Source: Leishmania infantum JPCM5
Taxonomy: Eukaryota; Euglenozoa; Kinetoplastea; Trypanosomatida; Trypanosomatidae
Direction of reading: 5' to 3'
Assembly (NCBI RefSeq): GCF_000002875.2
Contig: NC_009411.2
Span: 744,001 to 808,000 of the forward strand
Length of the DNA stretch: 64,000 nt
The notes under the pieces were generated by a model that saw only the letters and a program-made list of their open reading frames with translations, was not told the origin of the DNA and did no database searches. The position numbers were made by a program, and so were the translations under genes. Shown piece after piece: positions 20,301 to 29,367 of this stretch. Position 1 is the stretch's first letter, and the number at the start of each line of letters is the position of its first letter.

Positions 20301-22607
20301 CGCCGGCAGAGGAAGTGCTTTCGGCGCCGCCACAGACGGCCCGAGCGGCGAGGTGGTCACCATACCTGCCTCACCCTTCTTGGTAACGCTATTGTGCGAC
20401 CTGGAGCCAAGCGCCGTGGCAGGGTTGCGAGGAGAGCGGCCAGCGGCGGAACTGCTCCGCAGTGCTCCGGCACGAAACGCCTGCTTCGGCGGCGTGGCGA
20501 TGATGTCTGAGATGCAGATGCTGTGACCCAGAGACGGCCCAGCCGCCGATGACGCCTTCAACAGCATCCTCGGTGATCGCGTGATGGCCGGAGAGAGAGT
20601 TTCCAGCAGGCGGTACGGCGTGGCTGACGAGCGTGACGGCGTGCGATTTGGTCTTTTGGCAGCACCGGAGCGGAGCTGAAGACGCTGATGGGGGCTCTTC
20701 AGCGGACTCGACGCATTCAGTTGGGTGCCGCCATCGCCCGCTGCACTGCTGCCACAGCCGTGCTGTGAACCGCAGCTGGTATCCTTGTGTGGTGTACTTC
20801 TACGGTTTTTGCTCCCCGGAGACACGGAGCGACCCGAGAGCCTCCCACCTGACCGCCCGCTGCCGCGCTGCCCGCTCTTCGACGGCAGCGGTGCTGCGTC
20901 ATGGTCGGAAGCTAGGGTTGACGTCTTGAAGCGGTGGAGAGCAAGCTGCGGCACGAGCGCCGAGCTCCGTGTGGAGGTGGAGTGGTGGCTGTTCACGCAC
21001 GGGCGTTGGTGCGGCACCTCCTTGGTCACCACCGCCACTCTCGACAACGGACTCCCGCTGTGATGGCTGCTGCAACCTTGCACTACGGGCACGCTGGCGG
21101 CCCGCCCGCGAACTTTGGCCGCCTTGGAAACCCGCTTTTTACCCAGCGACGTCGCGGACGGTGCAGAGACATTAGGGGCAGCGAAGCTGTTCGTATCCTC
21201 GGCTGTTGCCGAAGCAGCTGACGTGGTGGCGGTAGTCGTCATGGCTGCGGTGTCCCTGGGAGTGCCAGCAGACGCCTGCCTGTCAAGCTGCGGCGAGGAG
21301 CCGACGGCTGGCGACGCTGCTGCTGGTCCTGGAGCGGGGGTGGTCTCTGCATTTGTAGCGGCCTCTAAGCGGCTATCCGCCATGTTGTTGCCGCTCGTTT
21401 CATCCTTCGTGTGATTTTGGTGGTGGTGGCGCCTGTGCGAGGTGCAGCCGTTCTTCGCGTCGGCTATGATGTGTTCGAGCGTGTTGTGGTCGATGTGGCC
21501 CGTAAGCCGCAGGCCCTTGCCGTCTCCGGGAACCACAGCTCCGGGTGAGTGGTGGCACTGTCGACATTCCTCGGCAGCCGCGTCCGCCCGTCGCTGTCGC
21601 TCCTTGCGAGCGACGCGGACCCTATCGAAGATGGGCAAAGCCAGCGCCTCGGGTGCTGTCATGCGCTCATCTGGGTTGTATGTGAGGAGCCCCTTGAGCA
21701 AGTGAAGAAACTCACGGTCCTCTTTGAACATTTCGCGTATTGGCGTCAGCCGACACTTGGAAAAGCGAATAGCGTCTGGGGTGGACAGGAAGTCGCCTCG
21801 CGAATTGAAGTACTTGCTCGAGTACTTGGAATGTTTCGCGAAGGCCTCCGGCAAGCGCCCAATGCGGCGGTCCATCATGTGCAAGTGAGTCAGGTCATCA
21901 CGGCTTTCGAACAGGCGGTGGCCGACGGCAACCTCGTAGAGGATGCAGCCTATACTCCACATGTCGGCAGCGTAGTGCCACTTGTTGCCGAGCAGCACCT
22001 CCGGTGCGCGGTACGGGCGCGTGGAGATGAGGTCTGAGTCTAGCTTGTCCATACGCCAGAGTGACGCACTCCCAAAGTCACAGACAACCCATTCGTCGCC
22101 CATCGAGTTGTCGGCGACGTTTCTGTCGGCGATGAGGATGTTCTCCGGCTTGAGGTCGGTGTGCACCATATGGCACTGGAAGTGCACAAAGGCCATCGTC
22201 TCCAGCAAGTCGTAGCTAAACTCGAGCAGCTTCTCGTACGTGACGACGCCGCGGTTGACGCCGAGGCGGCGACTTCGCAGACATGGTCCGTGCAACGGCA
22301 TAATGAACACGGGGCACTCCTGCCAAACGAAGCACTCGTACATCTTCGACACACGCGCGCTGCGGCTCTTGTCGTGCTCGTGCAGCACAATCAGCATCTG
22401 CTTCTCGTACTTGGCATCGCTGCTGTACTCCTTCTTGATCACCTTCATCGCCAGCGGATTACGTCGCTGATCTTTTACTGGCAACTGCAGGTCAATGACG
22501 CGGTACACCTTCGAAAAGTTGCCCGCGCCGATGGAGGTGACGACCTCGTAGTGGTTCTTCACCAGTGCCCCCTTATCGAGTCGAATATGCTCCCCTCGTG
22601 ACGTCAT
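17379..22607 (-). CDS. CMGC-group, CLK/LAMMER-like protein kinase with very long disordered tail (1742 aa)
   Basis: The kinase domain occupies about residues 20-375: glycine loop GAGNFSKV (27-34), Lys55 in AMKVIKK, catalytic HTDLKPEN (149-156), DFG (177-179) and STRPYRAPEVLLG (195-207). HLHMMDRRIGRLP (241-253) is a divergent version of the EHLAMMERILG signature of CLK kinases. HTDLKPEN is also the CLK form of the catalytic loop, so CLK is a better fit than DYRK or SRPK. CLKs usually phosphorylate SR-type splicing factors or, in trypanosomatids, kinetochore proteins; the substrate here is unknown. The remaining 1,370 or so residues are Ser/Pro/Thr/Ala-rich with many SP/TP sites. The ATG at 22607 was chosen because the upstream frame reads through a polypyrimidine tract. 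The next gene upstream is PEPCK. Confidence 0.88.
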   Translation of the reverse strand: MTSRGEHIRLDKGALVKNHYEVVTSIGAGNFSKVYRVIDLQLPVKDQRRNPLAMKVIKKEYSSDAKYEKQMLIVLHEHDKSRSARVSKMYECFVWQECPVFIMPLHGPCLRSRRLGVNRGVVTYEKLLEFSYDLLETMAFVHFQCHMVHTDLKPENILIADRNVADNSMGDEWVVCDFGSASLWRMDKLDSDLISTRPYRAPEVLLGNKWHYAADMWSIGCILYEVAVGHRLFESRDDLTHLHMMDRRIGRLPEAFAKHSKYSSKYFNSRGDFLSTPDAIRFSKCRLTPIREMFKEDREFLHLLKGLLTYNPDERMTAPEALALPIFDRVRVARKERQRRADAAAEECRQCHHSPGAVVPGDGKGLRLTGHIDHNTLEHIIADAKNGCTSHRRHHHQNHTKDETSGNNMADSRLEAATNAETTPAPGPAAASPAVGSSPQLDRQASAGTPRDTAAMTTTATTSAASATAEDTNSFAAPNVSAPSATSLGKKRVSKAAKVRGRAASVPVVQGCSSHHSGSPLSRVAVVTKEVPHQRPCVNSHHSTSTRSSALVPQLALHRFKTSTLASDHDAAPLPSKSGQRGSGRSGGRLSGRSVSPGSKNRRSTPHKDTSCGSQHGCGSSAAGDGGTQLNASSPLKSPHQRLQLRSGAAKRPNRTPSRSSATPYRLLETLSPAITRSPRMLLKASSAAGPSLGHSICISDIIATPPKQAFRAGALRSSSAAGRSPRNPATALGSRSHNSVTKKGEAGMVTTSPLGPSVAAPKALPLPAAATGTKTPRQQSLSPDAPLGSQSPLQRGVTAVCKDMQTKSLVVRGSPDVDDKFVDVGDATKGRSQKATSDDAGDEGDHGLKQVGSPLATSLAVMGDDNPDKVGDGNDDDDDSSLASPNAQLRDSVASPTSENCLGSLYNSDGSPRATDYRSPARCRPPVETSTGDTSGVSSPVMMSRSNARLSISSSEWRGVEVAPGVTLATATVKRGQRSFAAALATPLPPSQHNPRASQLSEVFYSPRELSPSAPSPSSLTGPRSTTAGSVASPPAVQTVESDENPHELFSTVPLSRAQLSRANSCSGSFGVTRNAAPASTVDSRSHMAPPSTCTTSAVGRSARELPTARTSVSATTVSTPAAPTHVCQASSSASQLAMVTASVGRLKSVPLPDVSDVRGSASPPPPSVTASRRAATKPGPAPVAATSAPAPACPSLEESTPVAPMNSMAMSRLPAALTRSRELSLSQDKGCLANPDTIASPPLLAAAAATPSTGAAGAAAVLHSSPHLPYQPTHGLVHPSGSNSHVLSETKAEEANCKTESQPPGLHMPWRSLLLPDHSPTCVSSPLPAIAAAAPATVTPTFTLPNKVHGAGERHEASTRNSGRIKVKSLSVQHPRTSPGPSPRPPPSSSSTNISFDVAAGAKCSGSTTANFTNAGTTSRLNSNFNNGGPKKLGTATSHYPAATSGSSMSTSFQAVSLSPRNATVPGAANTNSLRSSTNGVSAGPVRSPHSSASATTSPKISAMYQRTDSPRGIPPALMTTGLPISAIGGEVMPAVTVPLPAQPHHQLPSQAQQQPSTAVASTGAGPSKSSISIVPRHMRSGVASTRSSIHRQPLGTPVASTPRLKASDSTAASASLKTNAAAISLPKQACKTSSGTLNTVSSRGSTANAPVNTIGADALTRPTASQLKHRRDARTLRRIIVPRPSTSSLSQASRAASSSSPGAEDSGEQTRDTSDNSHILKQYDRDLSSCSSTTPIPLP

Positions 22608-25493
22608 CCTCCTTCGTCTTGGGGGGGGGATAGGGGAGAGAGTGGCGTCTAAGCTTGAGCTGAAGAAGGGAACACGCTCACAGAGCGAAAGGAGCGGGCC
22701 AGGGGCGACGCTGCAAACCAATTCAAAGGAACGGGCACCGCTGTCAGAGACGTCGTCCTCACCCCTCCAGCTAAACGAAGCAAAACACAAAAAGAAATCT
22801 TATACACCGCTTTTGTGGCTGTGTGCTCCTCAATACTTCTCTCCCTTCGCCAGTGTCGGCAAGAGAAAGAGGTGCACGGGGGAAGGAGACGCAAGAAGTA
22901 GTTGAAGAGTATGCGTCAGTCCAAGTCGGTAGACAAGCGGGGAAAGAAGAGAACAAGGAAGCGCAGAAGTGAATGCGTGCGTGCATGAAGCGGGAAGACG
23001 CCCTTCCACACTTTGCAGGGCAGCACGGAGAGTGTCTAAGTGTGTGTATGTGTATGTGGGTGGGTGTGTGTGTGTGTCTTCTGCGCGCGAGGCGCCTGCG
23101 CTCTTTCACGTGACGGTACAGACACACACATACACACATACACACACACATACGCACGCGTGAAACGCACCAAACCACACCACAGAGAGAAAAAGAGGGA
23201 TACGCCCATTTGCACCAGCAGTGAGGGAGCACAACGGAAAGCACGCGGGCGATAAAACCGAGAGCGCTAGAGAGGCGGCTACAGCCACACTCGCGTATCT
23301 TTCGCCGCCTCTCTAGCACTCTCGCTCCTTCGGTGCGTGTGCGCGTGTGTGTGCGCCCGGCTGTCGAATCCCTTTTACATCCCTCTGTGTACCGTGTAGC
23401 AAGTGCTGTGGCGTGAGAGACAGGTAGAAAGAAAAAGCGCTAAGAGCGACATCTTCTTCTCGTGCATCACGCCTATCGAGTAAGAGAGAACCAGCAGTTC
23501 GCAGTGCTGGTATTTCCTTTGCTGTTTTATGTATATGCGTGTGTGTGTGTGTGTGTGTGGCTGTATGGATGACGCACCTTGAGTTATTCGAAATAATCGG
23601 TCGAGCATCCATCATATTTTCCCGTGCCCGTACTGTTCTACCTTCCGCGGAGCTGGACTGTTACGTGCTCGCGTGTGTATGCGTTATGCTCGTATTTGTT
23701 TTGCTTTTTTTCTTCTATGCGGTCATCGTGCTTTGCCTGACGGCCGCTTTCTTTTCCGCCGTCGAATATTATTTCCCTTCGTCTGCTCTCACCATCCGCT
23801 TGCGTCGTGTGCGTGTGCGTGTGTGTGTGTGTGCTTAGTTGGGAGAAGAAGGAGAAGGAGGGAGAGGAGGGAGGGATGCGCTGCTTTGATGCCTTTTTAG
23901 TTGCTGCATTTTGCGTTGATACGGGCACACACACACACACACGCACGCGCGCAGAGAGAGAGAGGATGAGGGATGGGGGATGGGGCGAAGGACACAAGGA
24001 TGAAGTCCGTACTAAACACGAAATAGATATCTCGCCAGCATAAGAAGAGCGGCTAGCAAAAATAAAAATAAGATAAAACAGCTGCAATGAAGAGAACAAG
24101 AGCGATGAGAGGAAGGGGGAAAACGAAACAAGCAACCGATCATATATTTTGGGGGTAAGGGCATGTGTGTTTGTGTGTGTGTGTGTCTGTAGAGGGGTGA
24201 GAGTGGCGGCGAATTATGGGCTCCTTACTGTTCTGTGTGTGTTTTTATGAAGGTGCCCACAAACGCACACAGTCGCACCCCAGCAAACGGGCAGAGGAAG
24301 CGGAAGGGGGTGCGCTGAAGCAACGAGAACGTTCAAGCTACAGATACGGAGGAGACGACGGGTAGAGGGGAAGAAGTACCGGAATAAAGTGAGAGGAAGG
24401 GCGAAGACAAAGAAGAAGACGGGGGAGACATTCAACTGTCAACTTAGAGAGGGCGAGAGTGAGAGCAGCATTTCTTTTTTCTTTTTCCAAGTGCAGAAGG
24501 CAGTAACAGCAACAGAAAAATAGACACACGCATATGCGAAAAAAAAAAAACAAGAAAACGACAGATAATACTGGATGGTAATAGTGACGGAAAACAAAGA
24601 GAGATCCCCGTGCTGCATGACGCAGCACTCGGAGAAGACGCACACACAAGACTAGCAAGCGGCTGAGCGGACAAAAAAAAAAAAACATGAGAACCGAACG
24701 TAGAAAAGAGATGAACGTAAGCATGTCGTTTTGGGGTTTGTTTAGTAGTTGGTCCACCTGTGGACGTGCATGTGTGCTGTTTGTGTGTGTGTGTATGTGT
24801 CTTGCATGGCTTGGTTGGCGATGTGGGGAGGACGGAAAGAGCGGGGATCGAGGGGTTGAGGGGCGGGCGAGCGGGAAAACTCAAGACAGCAACAAAAAAA
24901 AAAACTTGGCAGCTGCCATTCATGAAGAGCGGACAGAAGCCGTGGCATCGCACCTTCCGTGATACGCAAGCACAAACGACGTCGACATGGATGTCAGAAA
25001 AATAAAAGAAAAGCACAGAGAGAGGCGCTGGTGACGGTGCTCCCTGCGGGTCGTGAAATAGCACTTGCACATCCAAAAGAAGCCATACGCGGATTAACAT
25101 AATAAAAAGATGCACAAAGTCGTCTTCCTTTTCCCCAGAACAGCCAACACGCAGAGCGCGCCCCTAATGCGCCAAGCAAGCAGTAAGCCGAACTCACACG
25201 CCCATGACCTCTGGGAGAGAGCACACCACCAACTCACCCATCACCGCAGACTAGTACCGACTTCGTGCCGCTGTTCTTCCGAACCCCTACCGACTTTAGA
25301 CCTCGCGCACAACGGTAGGGCTTCCCCTTCGCTGCCGACCCATCGTCGAGCACGCCGCTGTCTGTCACCCTCGCAATCACAGTCGGCGGACAGAGCTCCT
25401 CGCAGCGATCAGTCGCGCACTAAAACTCACGACAAACAAGTCGCCGACATCACACACACAAACAGACACCTCATCCGAGACGACACATCGTCC
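22608..25493. other. 2.9-kb intergenic region between PEPCK and the CLK-like kinase
   Basis: No gene recognised. The coding strand just before 22607 has CTCTCTCCCCTATCCCCCCC and nearby AGs, a candidate splice acceptor. The region also holds a strong inverted repeat at 23259-23324, (TG)n runs near 23041-23075, 23540-23558 and 23813-23833, CA runs, and A-rich runs near 24540-24551, 24674-24685 and 24894-24904. It comprises the PEPCK 3' UTR and the 5' flank of the kinase. Confidence 0.65.
23259..23324. repeat. Inverted repeat, 21-bp stem with 24-nt loop
   Basis: Arm 23259-23279 (CGAGAGCGCTAGAGAGGCGG plus C) is the reverse complement of 23304-23324 at 20 of 21 positions. The single mismatch is C/T, so it becomes a G-U or A-C pair depending on strand. 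The loop is 23280-23303. In RNA this would be a very stable hairpin. It lies about 650 nt upstream of the CLK-like kinase start and about 2.2 kb past the PEPCK stop, so it is either in the distal PEPCK 3' UTR or near the kinase 5' end. Confidence 0.85.
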
Positions 25494-26292
25494 CTACAGA
25501 TGAGCCGTCTCCACGTACTTCGGCACGGCAGACTTCAGCGCCTCGCTCGCCTTCGCCGCAAAGCGCTTCTGGAAGCTCGCCTGGAACATCGCCACCAGCT
25601 CCTTCGTCGTCTCGTTGAACGCCTTCACATCCTTCCACGCCTTGCGCGGGTCCAGCAGCTGCGCCGGCACGCGCGCGCACCTCCTCGGGATCTGCAGGCC
25701 CCAGCCCGGGTACACGCAGTACTGTTCCTTGTCCAGGCTGCCGTCGTGAATCGCGTCGATCACGGCACGCGTCACCTTCAGCGGCATCCGCTTCGCGCCG
25801 CGGTCCGCGCGCCCGCCAGCGTAGCCGGTGTTCAGCAGCCATACGCGGGCGTTGTGCTCCGTCATCTTCCTTGCCAGCTGCTCCCCATAGTACGTCGCGT
25901 GGCGCACAAGGAACGGGCCGCCGAAGCACGACGAGAAGATCGGCTTCGCCACCGGCGTGCTGCCTGCCTCCACGCCGGGCACGTTCGCGGTGTACCCCAT
26001 GATGAACCAAAACATCGCCTGCTCCGGTGTCAGCCGCGCAACCGGCGGCATCACGCCGAACGCGTCGTTCGTCAGGAAGATCACGTTGTTCGGGTGCCCG
26101 GCAACCGCGTGCGTCAGCGCGCCGGGGATGTGCTCCAGCGGGTATGCAACGCGCGTGTTCTTGCAGATGGACTCGTCGTTGAAGTCGATCTCGTGCGTCG
26201 CCTTGTCCAGAGTGCAGTTCTCCGCCACGGCGCCGAACTTCACAGCGTTGTAGATCTCCTCCTCCGTCTTCGGGTTCAGCCCGATCGCCTTC

Positions 26293-26325
<33 letters not shown>

Positions 26326-27071
26326 CGGTCCGTCCACACGTGCTCGTCGTCGCCGATCAGCATCCGGTTCGGGTCTGCGGACAGCGTCGTCTTGCCCGTC
26401 CCGCTCAGCCCGAAGAACACAGTCACGTCGCCCTTCTTGCCGACGTTCGCGGACGCGTGCATGCACAGGTGGCCCTGGCGCGGCATCAGCTCGAACATCA
26501 CCGTCAGTATGCCCTTCTTCATCTCGCCAGCGTACTCCGTGCCCAGGATCACCTCCTCGCCCGTCTTGAAGTTTAGCGACACAGACGTCGTCGACGTGAT
26601 CCCGGGCACCGACGGGTCTGCCAAGTGCTCGCCGGCGTTGTAGATCGTGTACTCCGGCTCGCCAAAGCTCTCTAGCTCCTGCCGTGTCGGGCGGATCAGC
26701 ATGTTGTACATGAACAGTGCGTGATACGGCCGCGTTGTGATCACGCGCACCTTCAGGCGATAGCGCTCGTCGTGCCCGGCGAAGCAATCCACGATGAACA
26801 GGTGGTCGCGTGAGTTCAGGAAGTCCATCGCGCGCTTCTTCACCTTTGCGAACGACTCCTCGCTCAGCTTCACGTTTACACTGCCCCAGTCCACGTTCTC
26901 GCGCACGTCATCCGTGTCCGCCACACGCTTGTCGCTCGGCGAGCGGCCAGTCTTCGCGTATGACAGCACGCACAGCGCGCCGCGCGCGCTCAGCTTCGTG
27001 TCCTTCTCGAGCTTCAGCGCCCACTGCACCAGCTCGGGGGCGGTGAGGTTGCGGTGGATGATCGGGGCCAT
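25494..27071 (-). CDS. PEPCK: Glycosomal phosphoenolpyruvate carboxykinase, ATP-dependent (525 aa)
   Basis: Interconverts oxaloacetate + ATP and PEP + CO2 + ADP. In trypanosomatid glycosomes it serves succinate fermentation and gluconeogenesis. Full length for the ATP-type family. Visible motifs: GTEYAGEMKKG (178-188, active-site Lys), MHASANVG (204-211), P-loop GLSGTGKT (221-228), metal/ATP motif LIGDDEH (238-244) and the EGGCYAK signature (255-261). The C-terminal tripeptide is AHL, a weak-consensus but acceptable PTS1 of the [SAC][KRH][LM] type. The start ATG at 27071 follows a C/T-rich tract (27095-27121 on the coding strand), which may be its splice acceptor region. Codon use is strongly biased to G/C-ending codons, as expected for a highly expressed gene. 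I see no second copy in this window. Confidence 0.97.
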
Positions 27072-29367
27072 GGTTGATGCCTTCGCGGGGTGGTGATTAG
27101 GTGGGTGGGGAGGGAGGGGGAGTTTTGTGATACGTGGGGCGAGGAGGCGCAGTGTGTACGTCTGTTATCGTAGTTTTTATCCTCTGGTTTCGTTGGTAGG
27201 CTTTGTAGAAAGTGTCGGCTGAGGAAGCTCAAGAGGCTGTCGCGTACGGCGTAGAGAAGTTGTACATGGAGTCGGAGACAGCGGAGGGTACGAAGTTGAG
27301 AAAGATTCGGGCCATGGAAAGGCCGGGAGAGGACGACAAGGCTTGCGAGAGCGCCAGCCGCTGCTGGCGGCAGAGGACACGCGGACAACCTCGAGGTGAA
27401 GAATGAATGAGAGCTGCACAAGACGCCACTCTGATAAGGCTGCTCCGCCGTCTATCATGCGGTGGGCAGCGCGCGCGGCCAGTGACTAAAAGGTGATCGG
27501 AGCAACTTCTCAGCGGGCAATGATACGCCGGAGAAGGGGAGTGGAAGCTGCGTTTTTTTTTCTTTTAATCCGGTGTGTCGAATCGATGTTCATCTGTGCG
27601 ACAGGCAGCGCCACGCTGAGGTGGGGCGCTGGCTTGTTGGAATGGGCGTGATGGTGGATGAACGATGACACGCTTTATGAGGTGCAAGGCTGGACAATGA
27701 GGAACCCGATGGTAGAATCGGAAGCCCGAAGGGCAAGAAATTTGTATTTTCTTCTCAAGAGCCAAGGTCACCACGAATAGGTGGTGAACGAAGCTGAGCC
27801 GAGAAGAGGTGGATACTGTATACCTGTGTGCGCGCGTCTGTGTCGATATCCCTCTGGCGCGCGCGCAAGTCACTGGCACTCGAGGACACCTCAATTTAGA
27901 TTTACGGTCGCTGAGTTGCTCACCATTGATGTCCTGGCGAGGCGCGAGACAGAAGAAATGCATTTTACATGCGCACAGGCAAGAATAGGAACAGACAGAG
28001 ACAGTGAGCGAAACACAGCACCGTCGTGAGGGTGGGAGGTTGGACGTGCAGTCATCTTGGGAGCCGCCGCCACACCAACATTCACAGCAAAGGGTGACGC
28101 AGAAGCACACCGGTGGCCTGGTGGTGCAAGTGCGCGAAACCGAAGAGGACATGGCGATTCGTGGAGGAAAGACCAGAGGGGGGAAGAAAAAAAAGAAGGG
28201 GCTGCGTTGGAAGGTGATGGGCAGCGCGAAAGCGAGCGGAAGACCGAGATGAGTGCACAGGGAGGGAGGGAGGACGTACGGGAGGAGCTCTTGTCAGGCG
28301 ACGCCTTTTCCGTTCTCGTCTCGTACGTGAAGCACAGCAATGCAAACGCATAGCTCCACCATCACCACAACCACAACCTCCTCTGTGAGTTCACACCGTA
28401 GACCAAAAACGCCACGCGAGAATGCGAGGAGCAGGTAAAGAAGGAGGTGATGAGATCACAGCTCGGAGCAAGTACATCAACATATGCAAGCACACATGCA
28501 CCGTTGAGAAGAGAAGGAGGCGGGGTTCAGCTGATGCACCACAACGACGGTAGGCGATATCGCAAAACAGAAGAGAGGGGGGCGCGCAGCACAAGGAGAC
28601 GGGAATGGGGGAAGGAAGAGTCGAGAAGAACATGCCGAAGGGGTGCCAAGTGCCTGAAGCATCTGCGCCAAGGCGCAGCGGTGCGAAGACAGCGCGAGAG
28701 GACAGACCACGAGGGGTGTGAGAAATCAAGCTATAAAAGCTGAGCAGCGGGGGAAAGAGGAAGGGAGAAGAGCACTAGAATGTCCGCCTCGACCCATGTC
28801 GGGGTTTCGTGCGGTGTGTATACCGGTGCCTGTCTGAGGTCCGTCTGCGCGCATACGTACATCTCTGCCAAAGGCCCCCTCTTCCCTCACCACCACCGCC
28901 ACCGCCCCCCTGCGTTTCTTTTCGAAGATACACAGCGGTCAAGCGCACGCACCACACTCTCATACACAATGTGCAACACAGATGAGGAGACGAAAAGGAC
29001 GACAGCACAGGTGAGGAGAGAGCGAGAGCGAGAAAGGCGATCGTGGGCAAGAGAGCGGAACAAGGGCGGAGAGGTCGGAGCAGATGATTGGGGCAAAGAG
29101 AAGCGGTCGTGAGGGAGGGGGCCAAGCACGCCGGCCAGCCAGACTGGCCAAACACATCAAGCACGAGGAGAGGCACCATATCGAGGGGGAAGGGAGATAA
29201 AGGGGTGTTCGGCGTGGCCCGTCTTCTTCTGCCGCACCGGCATGAGTGGTCAGATGCGTGCGGGCACGGGTGAGCGGGAGACTCGGCATTGCCCCACGTG
29301 GCAGGTGCAAGTCGCTCTTCGAGTAGGCTCCGCTTACGCGCGGCTCTGCTGTGGGGTGGCCTTGCCG
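27072..29367. other. 2.3-kb intergenic region between the NUP-1 candidate and PEPCK
   Basis: No gene recognised. The part next to PEPCK has a polypyrimidine tract on the coding strand at 27095-27121 (CTCCCCCTCCCTCCCCACCCACC). The rest is moderately complex sequence with short frames on both strands, none with recognisable domains. It should contain the 3' UTR of the coiled-coil gene. Confidence 0.6.

Noticed and set aside
25110..26576. 488-residue plus-strand frame opposite PEPCK
   Set aside because: Antisense shadow of a strongly GC3-biased gene. The encoded chain is Arg/His/Leu-rich with no domain, while the minus strand encodes complete PEPCK.
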